NCBI RefSeq assembly: GCF_029639405.1 | Contig: NZ_CP121273.1 | Coordinates: 72,213 to 136,212 of the forward strand | DNA from: Microbacterium proteolyticum | GTDB lineage: Bacteria; Actinomycetota; Actinomycetes; Actinomycetales; Microbacteriaceae | Direction: 5' to 3' | DNA length: 64,000 bases | In this document: piece by piece, positions 41,194 to 49,516 of the stretch | Position numbering within the stretch: the first letter of the stretch is position 1 | How the letters are laid out: each line of letters opens with the position of its first letter | The notes under the pieces: generated by a model | What the model was told of the DNA's origin: nothing | Database searches by the model: none | Seen by the model: only the letters and a program-made list of their open reading frames with translations | Program-made: the position numbers and the translations under genes

Positions 41194-41966
41194 TGAACGT
41201 CAGCATCGATACAGACGGCACGGGCGTAGTCACGCTCCCCGGCCAGAGTGTGCCCATCACCGCAGCGGACTCTGACGCCGCGCGAGCGCAAGCCGTCGAG
41301 GTGCTGGTGGCGTACACCGCCACCACCGGTCAACGGCAGTACGCCCACGCGATCGACACGGGCACCTCCCTCATGCTCACCATCGACCCAGACGGCGCCG
41401 TCACGGTCGACAGGGAGCACGCCCGCGCCCTCGCCCCCGTGGTCGAACCCGCGGTGGACGAGGAACCCGCACAGCCAATCCGCGAAACCGTCGACGAACT
41501 CCCGGCGACACCAGCAGTCCTCCCCGAGCCTGCCGCCGACACAGTGCCGGCGCCCACGCCCCACATTGATCCCGACTTCGACCTCACCAGCGGTGGTGAA
41601 CGTCGCTCGCGCGTGCGCAGCGCCATGATCACCTTTGACGACGGTTCCACGGAAATCATCCGCGGCACCATCCTGCTCGGGCGCCGGCCTCCCGAGGACG
41701 CCGAAGGTGTCGACGCGACCGTCACCGTCGATGACCCCGCGCGCTCAGTGTCGAAATCCCACTGCATCCTGTCGTTCCACGACGGCACACTCTGGGTCAC
41801 CGACCAGTCTTCGGCCAACGGCACCACCGTCACCGAACCCGGAAAAGACCCCATCGACCTGACCCCCGGACACGCCCGAACGGTCGTTACCGGCACGCGC
41901 CTTCAAATCGGCGATCGCTCATTCACTGTAACCATTCCGGCTCCTCGAGCAACGCGGGCGCGGTAA
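41190..41966 (+). CDS. FHA-domain protein
   Basis: The 258-residue protein starts at ATG 41190 after GAAGGAGA and overlaps the upstream stop. The C-terminal 100 residues form an FHA domain: GTILLGRRPPED, VSKSHCILSFHDGTLWVTDQ and SSANGTTVTEPG, the standard phosphothreonine-binding loop pattern (GR, SKSH, NGT). The N-terminal part is a small domain shared in style with the preceding protein, joined by a Pro/Glu-rich linker. FHA domains bind phosphoproteins, implying control by a Ser/Thr kinase elsewhere. It ends the M15-propeller-FHA operon. Confidence 0.85.
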   Translation: MMNVSIDTDGTGVVTLPGQSVPITAADSDAARAQAVEVLVAYTATTGQRQYAHAIDTGTSLMLTIDPDGAVTVDREHARALAPVVEPAVDEEPAQPIRETVDELPATPAVLPEPAADTVPAPTPHIDPDFDLTSGGERRSRVRSAMITFDDGSTEIIRGTILLGRRPPEDAEGVDATVTVDDPARSVSKSHCILSFHDGTLWVTDQSSANGTTVTEPGKDPIDLTPGHARTVVTGTRLQIGDRSFTVTIPAPRATRAR

Positions 41967-42112
41967 CCGGGCGCGGGCATTTCTCCCACACCCGGTGCAG
42001 GTCTTTGCGTACCCTACGAAGACCAGCATCCCGCGTTGTCGAATCTGCGCACCCCCGCATTGAGTCGGCAAGCTCCCTCGCTTTGCCATACCCAGAATCC
42101 AGGAGCCCCGAA

Positions 42113-42412
42113 GTGCCAGCACCGACAGTTCCAGCTGACGCGATCGCACTGCTGGCCCGCACCGGCCCCCGCAACATCATCAACTACCTGGTGAAGCACC
42201 CCGGCAGCTACTACGGCGAGATCCGTGAAGCGACCGTCACAGCGGTGAGTTCACTCACCCGCGACCTGCGTCTGCTCGAATCCATCGGAGTCATTCGCAC
42301 CGACGTAGAACAGCCAATCGGAGCCCGCCGCGGCCGCGCTCCCCGTTACACGGTCGACGTCGACCGCATCGACGCGCTCATCGGCGAGCTCCGCGCGCAG
42401 CTGCTCGGCTAA
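42113..42412 (+). CDS. Winged-helix DNA-binding protein (MarR/ArsR-like)
   Basis: The 99-residue protein starts at GTG 42113 after AGGAG. It is a plain winged helix: PRNIINYLVKHPGSYYGEIR, VSSLTRDLRLLESIGVIRTD, then RRGRAPRYTVDVDRIDALIG. There are no metal-ligand cysteines. Such short regulators are common on actinobacterial plasmids, where they control replication or transfer genes. The 146-bp gap before it has no other gene. Confidence 0.7.
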   Translation: MPAPTVPADAIALLARTGPRNIINYLVKHPGSYYGEIREATVTAVSSLTRDLRLLESIGVIRTDVEQPIGARRGRAPRYTVDVDRIDALIGELRAQLLG

Positions 42413-42518
42413 GCACCCTCCCCCGAGGGGCCACCAACGTCCGACCGGCCAGCTAATGATGGCGCTACTACCGGCGTGTCAGCGTGTTAACGGTGGCGCT
42501 ACCCAATACGTTCGCCCT

Positions 42519-42758
42519 ATGGCAGTTCGTCGACTCCCCCGAGGCACGCGCGTGGATACCGTCGCGCTCGGTTGGAAGGTTGAGAAGGCTCAGAAGGAAC
42601 GCTTCGAGCGCCTTGCCGCGCACGCCGGCGTTTCCTCCGCCGTGTTCTTCGAAGCGGTCGTGGACCATCTCAACACCGAACTGACCTCTCGCGGTCTGCC
42701 CGAATGGTGGCCCGCACAAGAACTCACGGACGGGGAGTTGCCTATCGACTCGCCCTAA
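42519..42758 (+). CDS. Small ribbon-helix-helix-like plasmid protein
   Basis: The 79-residue protein starts at ATG 42519 (MAVRRLPRGTRVDTVALGWK). The pattern VDTVALGWKVEKAQKERFER, LAAHAGVSSAVFFEAVVDHL resembles CopG/Arc-type dimers, with a strand followed by two helices, and suits a copy-number or partition regulator. It lies just before the Rep-like gene. A hairpin follows its stop. Confidence 0.6.
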   Translation: MAVRRLPRGTRVDTVALGWKVEKAQKERFERLAAHAGVSSAVFFEAVVDHLNTELTSRGLPEWWPAQELTDGELPIDSP

Positions 42759-42764
42759 AGAGAA

Positions 42765-42786
42765 GAGGCCCGCCGAAGCGGGCCTC
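42765..42786 (+). terminator. 9-bp hairpin with CGAA loop
   Basis: GAGGCCCGC pairs with GCGGGCCTC around a CGAA tetraloop, six bases after the stop at 42758. It separates the small regulator from the Rep-like gene and probably ends its transcript. Confidence 0.7.
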
Positions 42787-42900
42787 AAAGCTCATGTGCC
42801 TCATCTGACTTGCTTGGCGGCGGGTCCCAGATGAAGCGGTTTTCAAGAAGTACCGGTGGAACCGGGCCTTCGTCGTTCCCTGACGCTGACCAGGAGAACA

Positions 42901-44124
42901 ATGCACACTTTAGCGCGCCCGCGCGCCCATACGCATTCTCTAAACGCAAATTCGTCCCGCGTGTCGCGGGAATCTCCCCCTGCGCGCCCCCAGGACGCCG
43001 CACAGCGCAGCAGGTCACCCAGAGGCGGCAGCTGGGCACTCCCCGCGCCCGAGGGCGTCTATGGCCCTCTGAGGGCCTGGCCCAGTGCATCCGTCTGGTT
43101 CGACGCAGTGATGGACATCCTCCGCACCCCGGAGGGTGAAGAAGCCCGTCGACGCGCGAAAGTCGCCCCCGACACGCTCCTGCGCGTCGCACACGCCGAC
43201 CGCACGGCCGCAGACCAATCCACGGGCCGCGGCGTCACCACCGCACACGACACCGTGGCGGGCGTGCTCGGCATGAGCGGAAAGACCGTCCAGCGAGCCC
43301 GGCAGCTGCTCGAGGTGCTCGGCCTGGCGGTGACCGTCGCTGAGGGCCGCTACCTGACCACAACCGAGCGCGCGCAAGCCCACGCTAAGCACGGTGGCCA
43401 ACAGCTCCGGGCAGCGTCCACTCGTGCCCTGACACTCCCCCGCGGCTACACGCCCCCCACCGGCAACGCCGTCGCCGGCATCGATTCCACTGCTGTGGAA
43501 AATGTCCAGCTACCCACCCGTAGGGGGGTTAAGAACTTCTCTCCCGTTGGTAAAAAATCACCAAGGCGCGCGCATCCGCGCACGCGAGAAGACGCCGCTA
43601 CGCGGCGCCCAGCTTCGACAAAAACCCGGCAAAAACCGGCTTCGCAGCAACCTCGCCCGATCGACGTTCAACGTCTTGCCGCGGGCCTGTGTGCGCGGAT
43701 GTCGTGGCTGGACCGTGCGACCTCGCACCTCGGCAAGCTCTGCGACGTGCTGATCGCCCACGGCCTCACAGGGCGCGGATGGACTGCTGAATCGTTACTC
43801 GACGCAATCCAGCGCGGCCGCCTTGAGCGGCGTATCCCTCTCGTCGACGTCGCATCCCAGCGTGATCCGTTCGGGTACTTCGTATGGCTGCTTCGCGCCA
43901 CCGTCGACGCCGGCTCTCCCGCTCCGTTCCTGCAGCTGCAGGTTGAGAGTCGGCGGCGTGCCGAGCGTCAGGCGCTCGAAGCTGCACACGAGGCCGCACG
44001 CCGAGCCGAGATCCGCGCCAACGCGGACGAGATCGCCGCGGTGATCGCGCGCATGCGCGAGCACTTCCCCTCCCGCCCGCGCCCAAGCCGTAGGCACTTC
44101 ACCCCGCCTCACTCCGCGAGGTGA
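42901..44124 (+). CDS. Probable plasmid replication initiator (winged-helix Rep-like)
   Basis: The 407-residue protein starts at ATG 42901 after CAGGAGAACA. The central part holds a helix-turn-helix (TTAHDTVAGVLGMSGKTVQR, ARQLLEVLGLAVTVAEGRYL) and a motif seen in Rep-like proteins of Microbacteriaceae plasmids (VKNFSPVGKKSPRRAHPRTR). The C-terminal half is helical (GWTAESLLDAIQRGRLERR, DPFGYFVWLLRATVDAG). The assignment rests on this pattern and on the neighbouring partition-type genes; no iteron array was found by eye. Confidence 0.6.
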   Translation: MHTLARPRAHTHSLNANSSRVSRESPPARPQDAAQRSRSPRGGSWALPAPEGVYGPLRAWPSASVWFDAVMDILRTPEGEEARRRAKVAPDTLLRVAHADRTAADQSTGRGVTTAHDTVAGVLGMSGKTVQRARQLLEVLGLAVTVAEGRYLTTTERAQAHAKHGGQQLRAASTRALTLPRGYTPPTGNAVAGIDSTAVENVQLPTRRGVKNFSPVGKKSPRRAHPRTREDAATRRPASTKTRQKPASQQPRPIDVQRLAAGLCARMSWLDRATSHLGKLCDVLIAHGLTGRGWTAESLLDAIQRGRLERRIPLVDVASQRDPFGYFVWLLRATVDAGSPAPFLQLQVESRRRAERQALEAAHEAARRAEIRANADEIAAVIARMREHFPSRPRPSRRHFTPPHSAR

Positions 44125-44150
44125 TCGAGCCGGCTACGCCGACCAGCTGG

Positions 44151-44381
44151 GGCCTGACGGCCCGTTTGTTTGCCGTGAAGCCTTCGGCGGCTCCCTCCGC
44201 TTCGCTGCGGTCGTAGCTACCTCCGGGCTCCGTTCAAGTGGCTACGCCACCGGCTCCCCCGAGACTTTCGGCACGCGGTCGCTACGCTCCCTTATTTCGC
44301 GCCGAAACTCTCTCCTCCCCCGCCCTTCGGGTTGCACTGCACCCTTCGGTTGCTAAGGCGGAAAACCGCCTTCACGGCAAA
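44151..44381 (+). ncRNA. Structured leader element, copy A
   Basis: The 231-base element begins with a small hairpin (GGCC-TGAC-GGCC, 44151-44162). A long-range stem joins TTTGCCGTGAAG (44169-44180) to CTTCACGGCAAA (44370-44381), just inside whose 3' arm sits a hairpin GGCGG-AAAA-CCGCC. About 175 bases of further short hairpins fill the loop. Copy B at 45529 keeps the same parts with changed sequence. It lies directly upstream of the gene at 44410 and may be a cis-acting RNA or an independent one. Confidence 0.55.
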
Positions 44382-44409
44382 AAAACGTGGAGGAGAAAGG
44401 AAAGAGACC

Positions 44410-45057
44410 ATGACGCTGATGGACATGATCAACGACCTGATGCACGAAGACCACGTTGCGGGTCTGCCGCAATGGACGGGGATGCCGCTGGGACAGCTGG
44501 TCACCGATTACCACCACCCCGACGAGCTCGACGCGGCCTGGCGCCGCTGGGTCGAAATCAACGGCCACTTCAACAGCGTCTTCCTGTCCAAGATGTGGCA
44601 CCGCAGCTACACCGTCCGTCACATGGATATCGGCGAGCACACGTTCGACCTGTACGACGTCGACCTCCGGTGCGCTGCAGGAGCCCACGACTCGCGGAAG
44701 ATTGGCGACCCTCTCGGCCCGCTCTGCCAGTGCGTCGGCAGCATCACCGCCCAGGCCATCTGCTCCCGCTGCTCCTGGCACCACATCGGCACCGAAGCCG
44801 AATGCGTCGAGGCCTGGCACGACCACGCATTCCCCGGCTGGCGCGACCTTCCCACCCTTCCCGGCAAGCTCCGCGGCGGAATGGGCCCCACCAGCATGAC
44901 GCCGAAGCTCGAGGCCTGGCTCGAGGACAACTACACGCCCGCGTTCCGCGTTCCGGGCGCCCCCATCCTCACCGAACGCCCCAGCTACGGCAGCCGCCAC
45001 ATACCCAACTACAGCCCCTTCGGCGGATTCGACCTCTCCGCCCCCAACAAGCCCTAA
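44410..45057 (+). CDS. Plasmid protein with zinc-ribbon-like motif (DUF6349-like)
   Basis: The 215-residue protein starts at ATG 44410 after AAAGGAAAG. The middle contains CQCVGSITAQAICSRCSWHH, a CxC..CxxC..HH cluster that suggests a metal-binding ribbon. ECVEAWHDHAFPGWRDLPTL follows, a pattern I associate with DUF6349. These proteins occur on actinobacterial plasmids and phages with no known function. Structured element A occupies its upstream region. Confidence 0.6.
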   Translation: MTLMDMINDLMHEDHVAGLPQWTGMPLGQLVTDYHHPDELDAAWRRWVEINGHFNSVFLSKMWHRSYTVRHMDIGEHTFDLYDVDLRCAAGAHDSRKIGDPLGPLCQCVGSITAQAICSRCSWHHIGTEAECVEAWHDHAFPGWRDLPTLPGKLRGGMGPTSMTPKLEAWLEDNYTPAFRVPGAPILTERPSYGSRHIPNYSPFGGFDLSAPNKP

Positions 45058-45075
45058 TAGTACTAATCCCGTTAC
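45055..45075 (+). promoter_or_regulatory. Plasmid motif copy 1 (AGTACTAATCCCGTTAC)
   Basis: TAAT plus AGTACTAATCCCGTTAC ends 14 bases before the ATG at 45090. It is one of seven copies in the window, all in the same direction and most of them directly upstream of genes. Confidence 0.65.
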
Positions 45076-45089
45076 AGATTGGATCGACC

Positions 45090-45395
45090 ATGACGAACCT
45101 CACCCCCCGCGACGTCGAAACCCTGCTCGACGATCTCGCCCAGCTGCTCCCGTTCCCGACGACCCTCTACGTGGACATGGGCGCCGAAGAGTGGACCGCC
45201 CAGCTCTACTACGGCCCCGTCGACCCCGACAGCGAACTGCCCATCCACCGCGTCGGCATCGACGCCCACACCGTTCGCCCCGTCTGGTGGATCGACCTGG
45301 ACGAAGGAAGCCGCACCATCCTGCTCGAGGAAGTCACCCCCGACGACGTATGCGCGGTCGCCGCGCGCGTCGCTGAGACACAACAACATGACTAA
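45090..45395 (+). CDS. Small plasmid protein, unknown function
   Basis: The 101-residue protein (MTNLTPRDVETLLDDLAQLL) is a compact alpha/beta protein (YVDMGAEEWTAQLYYGPVD, HTVRPVWWIDLDEGSRTILL, then VCAVAARVAETQQ). No family is known to me. It starts 14 bases after a copy of the AGTACTAATCCCGTTAC motif, which probably carries its promoter or operator. Confidence 0.6.
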   Translation: MTNLTPRDVETLLDDLAQLLPFPTTLYVDMGAEEWTAQLYYGPVDPDSELPIHRVGIDAHTVRPVWWIDLDEGSRTILLEEVTPDDVCAVAARVAETQQHD

Positions 45396-45398
45396 CCC

Positions 45399-45448
45399 CA
45401 TTAGTACTGTTTCCGTTACACGACTGGCGGGAACAGTACTAATCCCGG
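45399..45448 (+). promoter_or_regulatory. Plasmid motif copies 2 and 3
   Basis: ATTAGTACTGTTTCCGTTAC (45400-45419) and AACAGTACTAATCCCGG (45432-45448) are a diverged and a shortened copy of the repeated motif, 32 bases apart. They lie upstream of structured element B and the redoxin gene. Confidence 0.55.
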
Positions 45449-45528
45449 CAGAAGAGCATCATGGGACCCAGCGGCAGACGGAGCAGCCGCCGGCATCGGA
45501 CGATCGGACGGAGCCGATCGGCAGTCAA

Positions 45529-45698
45529 GGCCTGTCGGCCCGTTCTTTTGCCGTGAAGCCTTCGGCAGCATACGGTCGACCACCCTGCGCGCCAGAGCTT
45601 TCGCGGCATATCCTCGCTCGCTTCGCTCCCTCCGGTATTCCACGGTCACTGGCACTACGGCCGCTCTTCCTAGCGGCGATAAATCGCCTTCACGGCAA
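45529..45698 (+). ncRNA. Structured leader element, copy B
   Basis: The 170-base element has the same plan as copy A: hairpin GGCC-TGTC-GGCC (45529-45540), long-range stem TTTGCCGTGAAG (45547-45558) with CTTCACGGCAA (45688-45698), and a 3' hairpin GGCGA-TAAA-TCGCC. In this hairpin one G-C pair of copy A is replaced by A-T, which keeps pairing. The interior differs in sequence and is 60 bases shorter. It precedes the redoxin gene at 45728. Confidence 0.55.
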
Positions 45699-45727
45699 GA
45701 AAACGATTGGGATGGGAGGATCACGAA

Positions 45728-46015
45728 ATGGACAAGCTCACGGTCTACACGACGGGCCCCAGCTGCGGAAAGTGCTCGATGACCAAGATGATGCTGAAAG
45801 GCAAAGGCATCCCATTCGTCGAGGTCGACATCACTCAGAACCCGGCCGCACACGAGTACGTGACGGAAGAGCTCGGCTACAGCATGGCCCCGGTTGTCGT
45901 CGTGGACGACGACGATCACTGGTGCGACATGCGCCCCGACCAGATCGACCGGATCGCCAAACGGGCGATATTGCCATCCGATGCAACGCGCGAAGCGCGA
46001 TCGCCCGCGCGGTAG
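45728..46015 (+). CDS. NrdH/glutaredoxin-like redoxin
   Basis: The 95-residue protein starts at ATG 45728 after GGGAGGA. It has a thioredoxin-fold start with a CxxC site (KLTVYTTGPSCGKCSMTKMM, Cys13 and Cys16), IPFVEVDITQNPAAHEYV, the cis-Pro region SMAPVVVV and MRPDQIDRIAKRA. This matches NrdH-type redoxins that reduce ribonucleotide reductase, though GKC replaces the more usual VQC. The last 15 residues (PSDATREARSPAR) look like an altered tail next to the integrated recombinase operon. Confidence 0.82.
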   Translation: MDKLTVYTTGPSCGKCSMTKMMLKGKGIPFVEVDITQNPAAHEYVTEELGYSMAPVVVVDDDDHWCDMRPDQIDRIAKRAILPSDATREARSPAR

Positions 46016-46096
46016 AGCCTGAGCTCAAGAAGGATGTCGAGGGGGCCGGGGGTCTCTGCGCCACTCTTGATCACCCAGAGTACTTCATTTGCATCA

Positions 46097-47251
46097 ATGT
46101 TGTATTGGATGCATCATGAGGATGTGCTTGAAGTTGATCCATCGTCTGCGCAGCGGCTCGTCTCCGCGCGGAATGTCATTCATCTTGACCCTGAGGGAGC
46201 CGTGCTCGACGGGATGTTGAATGGGTGGCGAGCCCAGCAGATTGCTCGCTTCTTGAAGGCTCCGACGATTGCGGCGAGAGAGCGGCTCGTGCGCCGGTTC
46301 GTGGACTTCACGGGTATGTACCCGTGGCAATGGACGCCGGCGGAGGCGGAGGCGTGGATCAGTGAGCTGCGCTCGGGCGTGAAGCCGTTGCGGCTATCGA
46401 CGCTGCGTGGATACGAGATCGACATCAAGATGTTCTGCGAGTACATCACTGATCCTCGATATCCCTGGCTGTCCGAGTGTGAAGCGCGTTTTGGCGCTGC
46501 ACCCAGACAGGTGTTCCATGAGGACAACTCGATTGTGCATGTCAGCGAGTACGAGGGCGATGCCGCGCGGCGACCGTTGACATTCGACGAAGTCCAGGCG
46601 CTGTTCGATGCGGCCGACGGGCTCGCCGCCCGGATCCTGTCGCGACGGCGAAAGGGTGCGGTTCAGGCCGTGCGGGACGCCGCGCTTCTCAAGTGCGTCT
46701 ATGCGTTCGGGTTGCGAAGACGTGAGGCGGTCATGCTTGATCTCGTGGATCTCCGCCGCAACGCGAAGCTGCCGCACCTAGACCGATTCGGTGCACTGTC
46801 GGTGCGCCATGGCAAAGCGAGCCGCGGGGGCCCGTCGAAGCGGCGCACGGTGCTCACCGTTCCGGAGATGGGCTGGATCGCGGAGACGCTGGCGCACTAC
46901 CTCGATGAGGTTCGGCCGGCGTTGTCGTCATCGTCGAGTTCGTCGCCTGCTCTGTGGGTGACCGAACGGGGCACGAGGCTGAGCAGGCGTGCGGCGAACG
47001 AAGCGTTCTGTACAGCTCGTGATGCCGCGGGGATCGACTCTTCGTTGGATCTGCATTCGTTGCGGCACTCGTACGTGACGCACCTGGTGGAGTTCGACTA
47101 CCCGGAGCGGTTCATTCAGGAGCAGGTGGGGCACTCGTTTTCCTCGACGACCGCGATCTACGTCGGCGTCTCTAACGAGTACCGGAACCGGCTGCTCACC
47201 CAAGCTATTCACACCCGCTACGGCGCCGACTTCGAGGAGGCAGCACGGTGA
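46097..47251 (+). CDS. Tyrosine recombinase, first gene of a three-gene operon
   Basis: The protein has about 384 residues from ATG 46097; ATG 46109 is an alternative start. An N-terminal SAM-like DNA-binding domain (LVRRFVDFTGMYPWQWTPAE) precedes the catalytic domain: VYAFGLRRREAVMLDLVDL (first Arg), LDLHSLRHSYVTHLVE (HxxR), EQVGHSFSSTTAIYVGVS (GH and the nucleophilic Tyr). All catalytic positions appear intact. It overlaps the HTH gene (GTGA), which overlaps the third gene. The set resembles transposase trios such as Tn554 in plan. Confidence 0.9.
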   Translation: MLYWMHHEDVLEVDPSSAQRLVSARNVIHLDPEGAVLDGMLNGWRAQQIARFLKAPTIAARERLVRRFVDFTGMYPWQWTPAEAEAWISELRSGVKPLRLSTLRGYEIDIKMFCEYITDPRYPWLSECEARFGAAPRQVFHEDNSIVHVSEYEGDAARRPLTFDEVQALFDAADGLAARILSRRRKGAVQAVRDAALLKCVYAFGLRRREAVMLDLVDLRRNAKLPHLDRFGALSVRHGKASRGGPSKRRTVLTVPEMGWIAETLAHYLDEVRPALSSSSSSSPALWVTERGTRLSRRAANEAFCTARDAAGIDSSLDLHSLRHSYVTHLVEFDYPERFIQEQVGHSFSSTTAIYVGVSNEYRNRLLTQAIHTRYGADFEEAAR

Positions 47252-47577
47252 AAGAGATGGACTACGTCTGGCATCTGCGAGCGAAGATGGCGGAGCGTGG
47301 AATGTTCGCCACGACGGACCTGCAGCCGCTGCTCGCTGAGCGTGGTGTCGCGCTCTCCCGGGAGCAGACCTACCGGCTGGTGACGGGTCAGCCGCAGCGC
47401 CTGAGCATGGTTACGCTGATCGCGCTGTGCGACATCCTTGAGTGCACACCCAACGACCTCATCGAACCCCGCATCGTCGAGGCGTCCGCCAGGAAGGCTT
47501 CCGGGGAAGTCATCCCGCGGAAGAGCCGAGTATCCGCCCGCCGAACGACGATCAATCGGCCCGGGCATTCGAAATGA
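47248..47577 (+). CDS. XRE/Cro-type HTH protein, second gene of the recombinase trio
   Basis: The 109-residue protein starts at GTG 47248 inside the recombinase stop. It is a Cro/C1-type HTH (MAERGMFATTDLQPLLAERG, LSREQTYRLVTGQPQRLSMV, LIALCDILECTPNDLIEP) with a basic C-tail. It could recognise the element ends, regulate the operon or bring the two recombinase-like proteins together. It overlaps the third gene by four bases (ATGA). Confidence 0.85.
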   Translation: MKEMDYVWHLRAKMAERGMFATTDLQPLLAERGVALSREQTYRLVTGQPQRLSMVTLIALCDILECTPNDLIEPRIVEASARKASGEVIPRKSRVSARRTTINRPGHSK

Positions 47578-49415
47578 CCGTGGTGCCGGAGCATCCTTGC
47601 TCCGAGTGCGGAAGCCGCGCCCCGCGGGTGAAACGACTCCCCGACGGTGGAGGGCTCTGCCGACCGTGCTACAACGTCAGCCGACGTATGGAGTGCTCGC
47701 GCTGTGGTCGCATCCGTGCGCCCAGCGCTCGAGCCGAGGACGGCGCACCACTCTGCGGGCACTGCGCGCGCCCTAAGCGGGCGTGTGCGGGATGCGGCCG
47801 TGTCGATCACGTCACCGCCATCGTGGACGGTCAGGATCTCTGCCAGCGCTGCTACTCCGCACCGGTCAGAGCGTGCGGACAATGCGGACGGGAGCGACGC
47901 GTCGCAACCCGCCACCAGAATGGCGTAGCAGATCTGTGCCACAGCTGCTACCGCACCCCCATCGCCGAGTGCGCCATCTGCGGTGAGAAGCGCGCGGTTC
48001 ATACGACCTGGCCCCTCGGGTCTATATGCGGCGTGTGCTATCGACGCGAGCTCCGCCACCCCGACGGCTGCGGGTCTTGTGGGCAGGTGAAAGCGCTCAT
48101 CGGTCGCGATGACCGAGGGGAGCGCGTTTGCGGGCCGTGTGCAGGGTCGACGCGCGACTACGTCTGTGCCACGTGTGGCGCCCCGGGTGAGCAGCACTTC
48201 GAGAACACCTGCATCCGCTGCTCCGTCGTTCGAGCCGCCGGCGACCTCCTCGCGTCCGCGACGGGGGTGATCCCCGGGCGTTTGGCCGGGCTCCCGGACG
48301 CGCTCGTTTATCGAGGTCGCGTGGACTCGACCATGAGATGGCTGCTCAAGCCCACCCCGAGAGCTCTGCTCCGAGCGATCGGGTCGGAAGAGTCGATCAC
48401 GCATGCGCGCGTTGACGCGTGTCCGCCTGGGCAGGCGCGACATCATCTCCGTGCGCTCCTGGTCGACGTCGGCGTTCTCCCGGTACGAGATGAGCAGACT
48501 GAGCGGCTCGAAACATGGGTCGACGAGTACCTGATCCAGCTTCCTTCACACCATGCCGCCGAGATCACTCCCTATGCACAATGGAAGGTGCTGCGGACTG
48601 TGCGGCGGCGGGCAGGACGCCGCCGTACCACGGTCGGTGTCGCAGATTCCGCGCGTGAACGGATCCGCGCGGCCGCGCGACTCCTGCAGCACGTCGAGCA
48701 AGAAGGGGCGGGCTTCTCCGCGCTGACACAGGAGGTCCTAGACCGGTGGGTCGGCGGCAACGCAGCCCGCACCGGCGACATCGCACCGTTCATCTCGTGG
48801 CTCAGGTCCACCGGCCAGTATCCGGGACTCCGCGTCGAGCGCGGACAGCAGGCCAGGCCGAGCGAGGTCAGCGGGGAGGACGAGCATCACGCTCTGGTCC
48901 GCACGTTTATCGCCGGGTCGGACGACACGGTGAGCCTCGCGACCAGGGTTGCCGCGCTGCTCGTGCTCCTTTACGGAGCTCGAACCGACCGCATCCACCG
49001 GCTCACCACTGTCGACACCAGTACAGCCGGAGGACGAACGTATCTCGCGCTATCGACAGAACCCATCGAGATCCCGAACTCGGTCGCTCAACTCTTCGCG
49101 CAGCTCGTGAAAGAAGCTGAGCAGAATCCGGGGGCGACTCGGCGAGCCGGTGAGGGATCGTATCTATTCCCATCTCCCCGACGACACCACGAGCCGATCC
49201 ATCCCACGACCCTCGGACGGTGGATAGCGCGGGCCGGGGTCAGCCCGCGGATCGCCCGGAACTACGCCATGCTCGCCCTCGCTAGCGACCTCCCCGCCGC
49301 TATCGTGGCCGTTCAGATGGGAATCACGCCGCAGACAGCGAGCCGATGGTCGCAGTTCTCGCAACGCGACAATTCCGAGTTCGTCGCCGCGAGAGCAGAT
49401 TTCCTCCCCCGCTGA
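47574..49415 (+). CDS. Seven-zinc-ribbon protein with degenerate recombinase domain
   Basis: The 613-residue protein starts at ATG 47574. Residues about 9-225 hold seven tandem CxxC...CxxC units: CSEC/CRPC, CSRC/CGHC, CAGC/CQRC, CGQC/CHSC, CAIC/CGVC, CGSC/CGPC and CATC/CIRC. The remainder resembles a tyrosine recombinase: LLYGARTDRIHRL keeps the first Arg and SPRIARNYAML keeps the second. The His of HxxR is missing, GH is replaced by MGITP, and the Tyr position reads TASRW. It is probably an inactive, DNA-binding partner of the recombinase at 46097. Confidence 0.75.
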   Translation: MTVVPEHPCSECGSRAPRVKRLPDGGGLCRPCYNVSRRMECSRCGRIRAPSARAEDGAPLCGHCARPKRACAGCGRVDHVTAIVDGQDLCQRCYSAPVRACGQCGRERRVATRHQNGVADLCHSCYRTPIAECAICGEKRAVHTTWPLGSICGVCYRRELRHPDGCGSCGQVKALIGRDDRGERVCGPCAGSTRDYVCATCGAPGEQHFENTCIRCSVVRAAGDLLASATGVIPGRLAGLPDALVYRGRVDSTMRWLLKPTPRALLRAIGSEESITHARVDACPPGQARHHLRALLVDVGVLPVRDEQTERLETWVDEYLIQLPSHHAAEITPYAQWKVLRTVRRRAGRRRTTVGVADSARERIRAAARLLQHVEQEGAGFSALTQEVLDRWVGGNAARTGDIAPFISWLRSTGQYPGLRVERGQQARPSEVSGEDEHHALVRTFIAGSDDTVSLATRVAALLVLLYGARTDRIHRLTTVDTSTAGGRTYLALSTEPIEIPNSVAQLFAQLVKEAEQNPGATRRAGEGSYLFPSPRRHHEPIHPTTLGRWIARAGVSPRIARNYAMLALASDLPAAIVAVQMGITPQTASRWSQFSQRDNSEFVAARADFLPR

Positions 49416-49516
49416 GGGCACATCGGAGTGGGTTCAGGCAGCCGCGGCCCGAGAACTCCAAGCCGAGTCAATTCCTTCCAGGACGCTAACAATCAGGGAC
49501 GCAGTGCGGCGCTGGG

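Noticed and set aside
42413-42518. GCGCTAC repeats before the small regulator as possible iterons
   Set aside because: Only two or three short, irregular occurrences are present; too few and too uneven to call a replication origin.
45388-46119. Long plus-strand frame of 243 codons overlapping the redoxin gene
   Set aside because: It runs through structured element B and then shadows the redoxin gene in another frame. The product has no family pattern, and the real redoxin start at 45728 has a good ribosome site.
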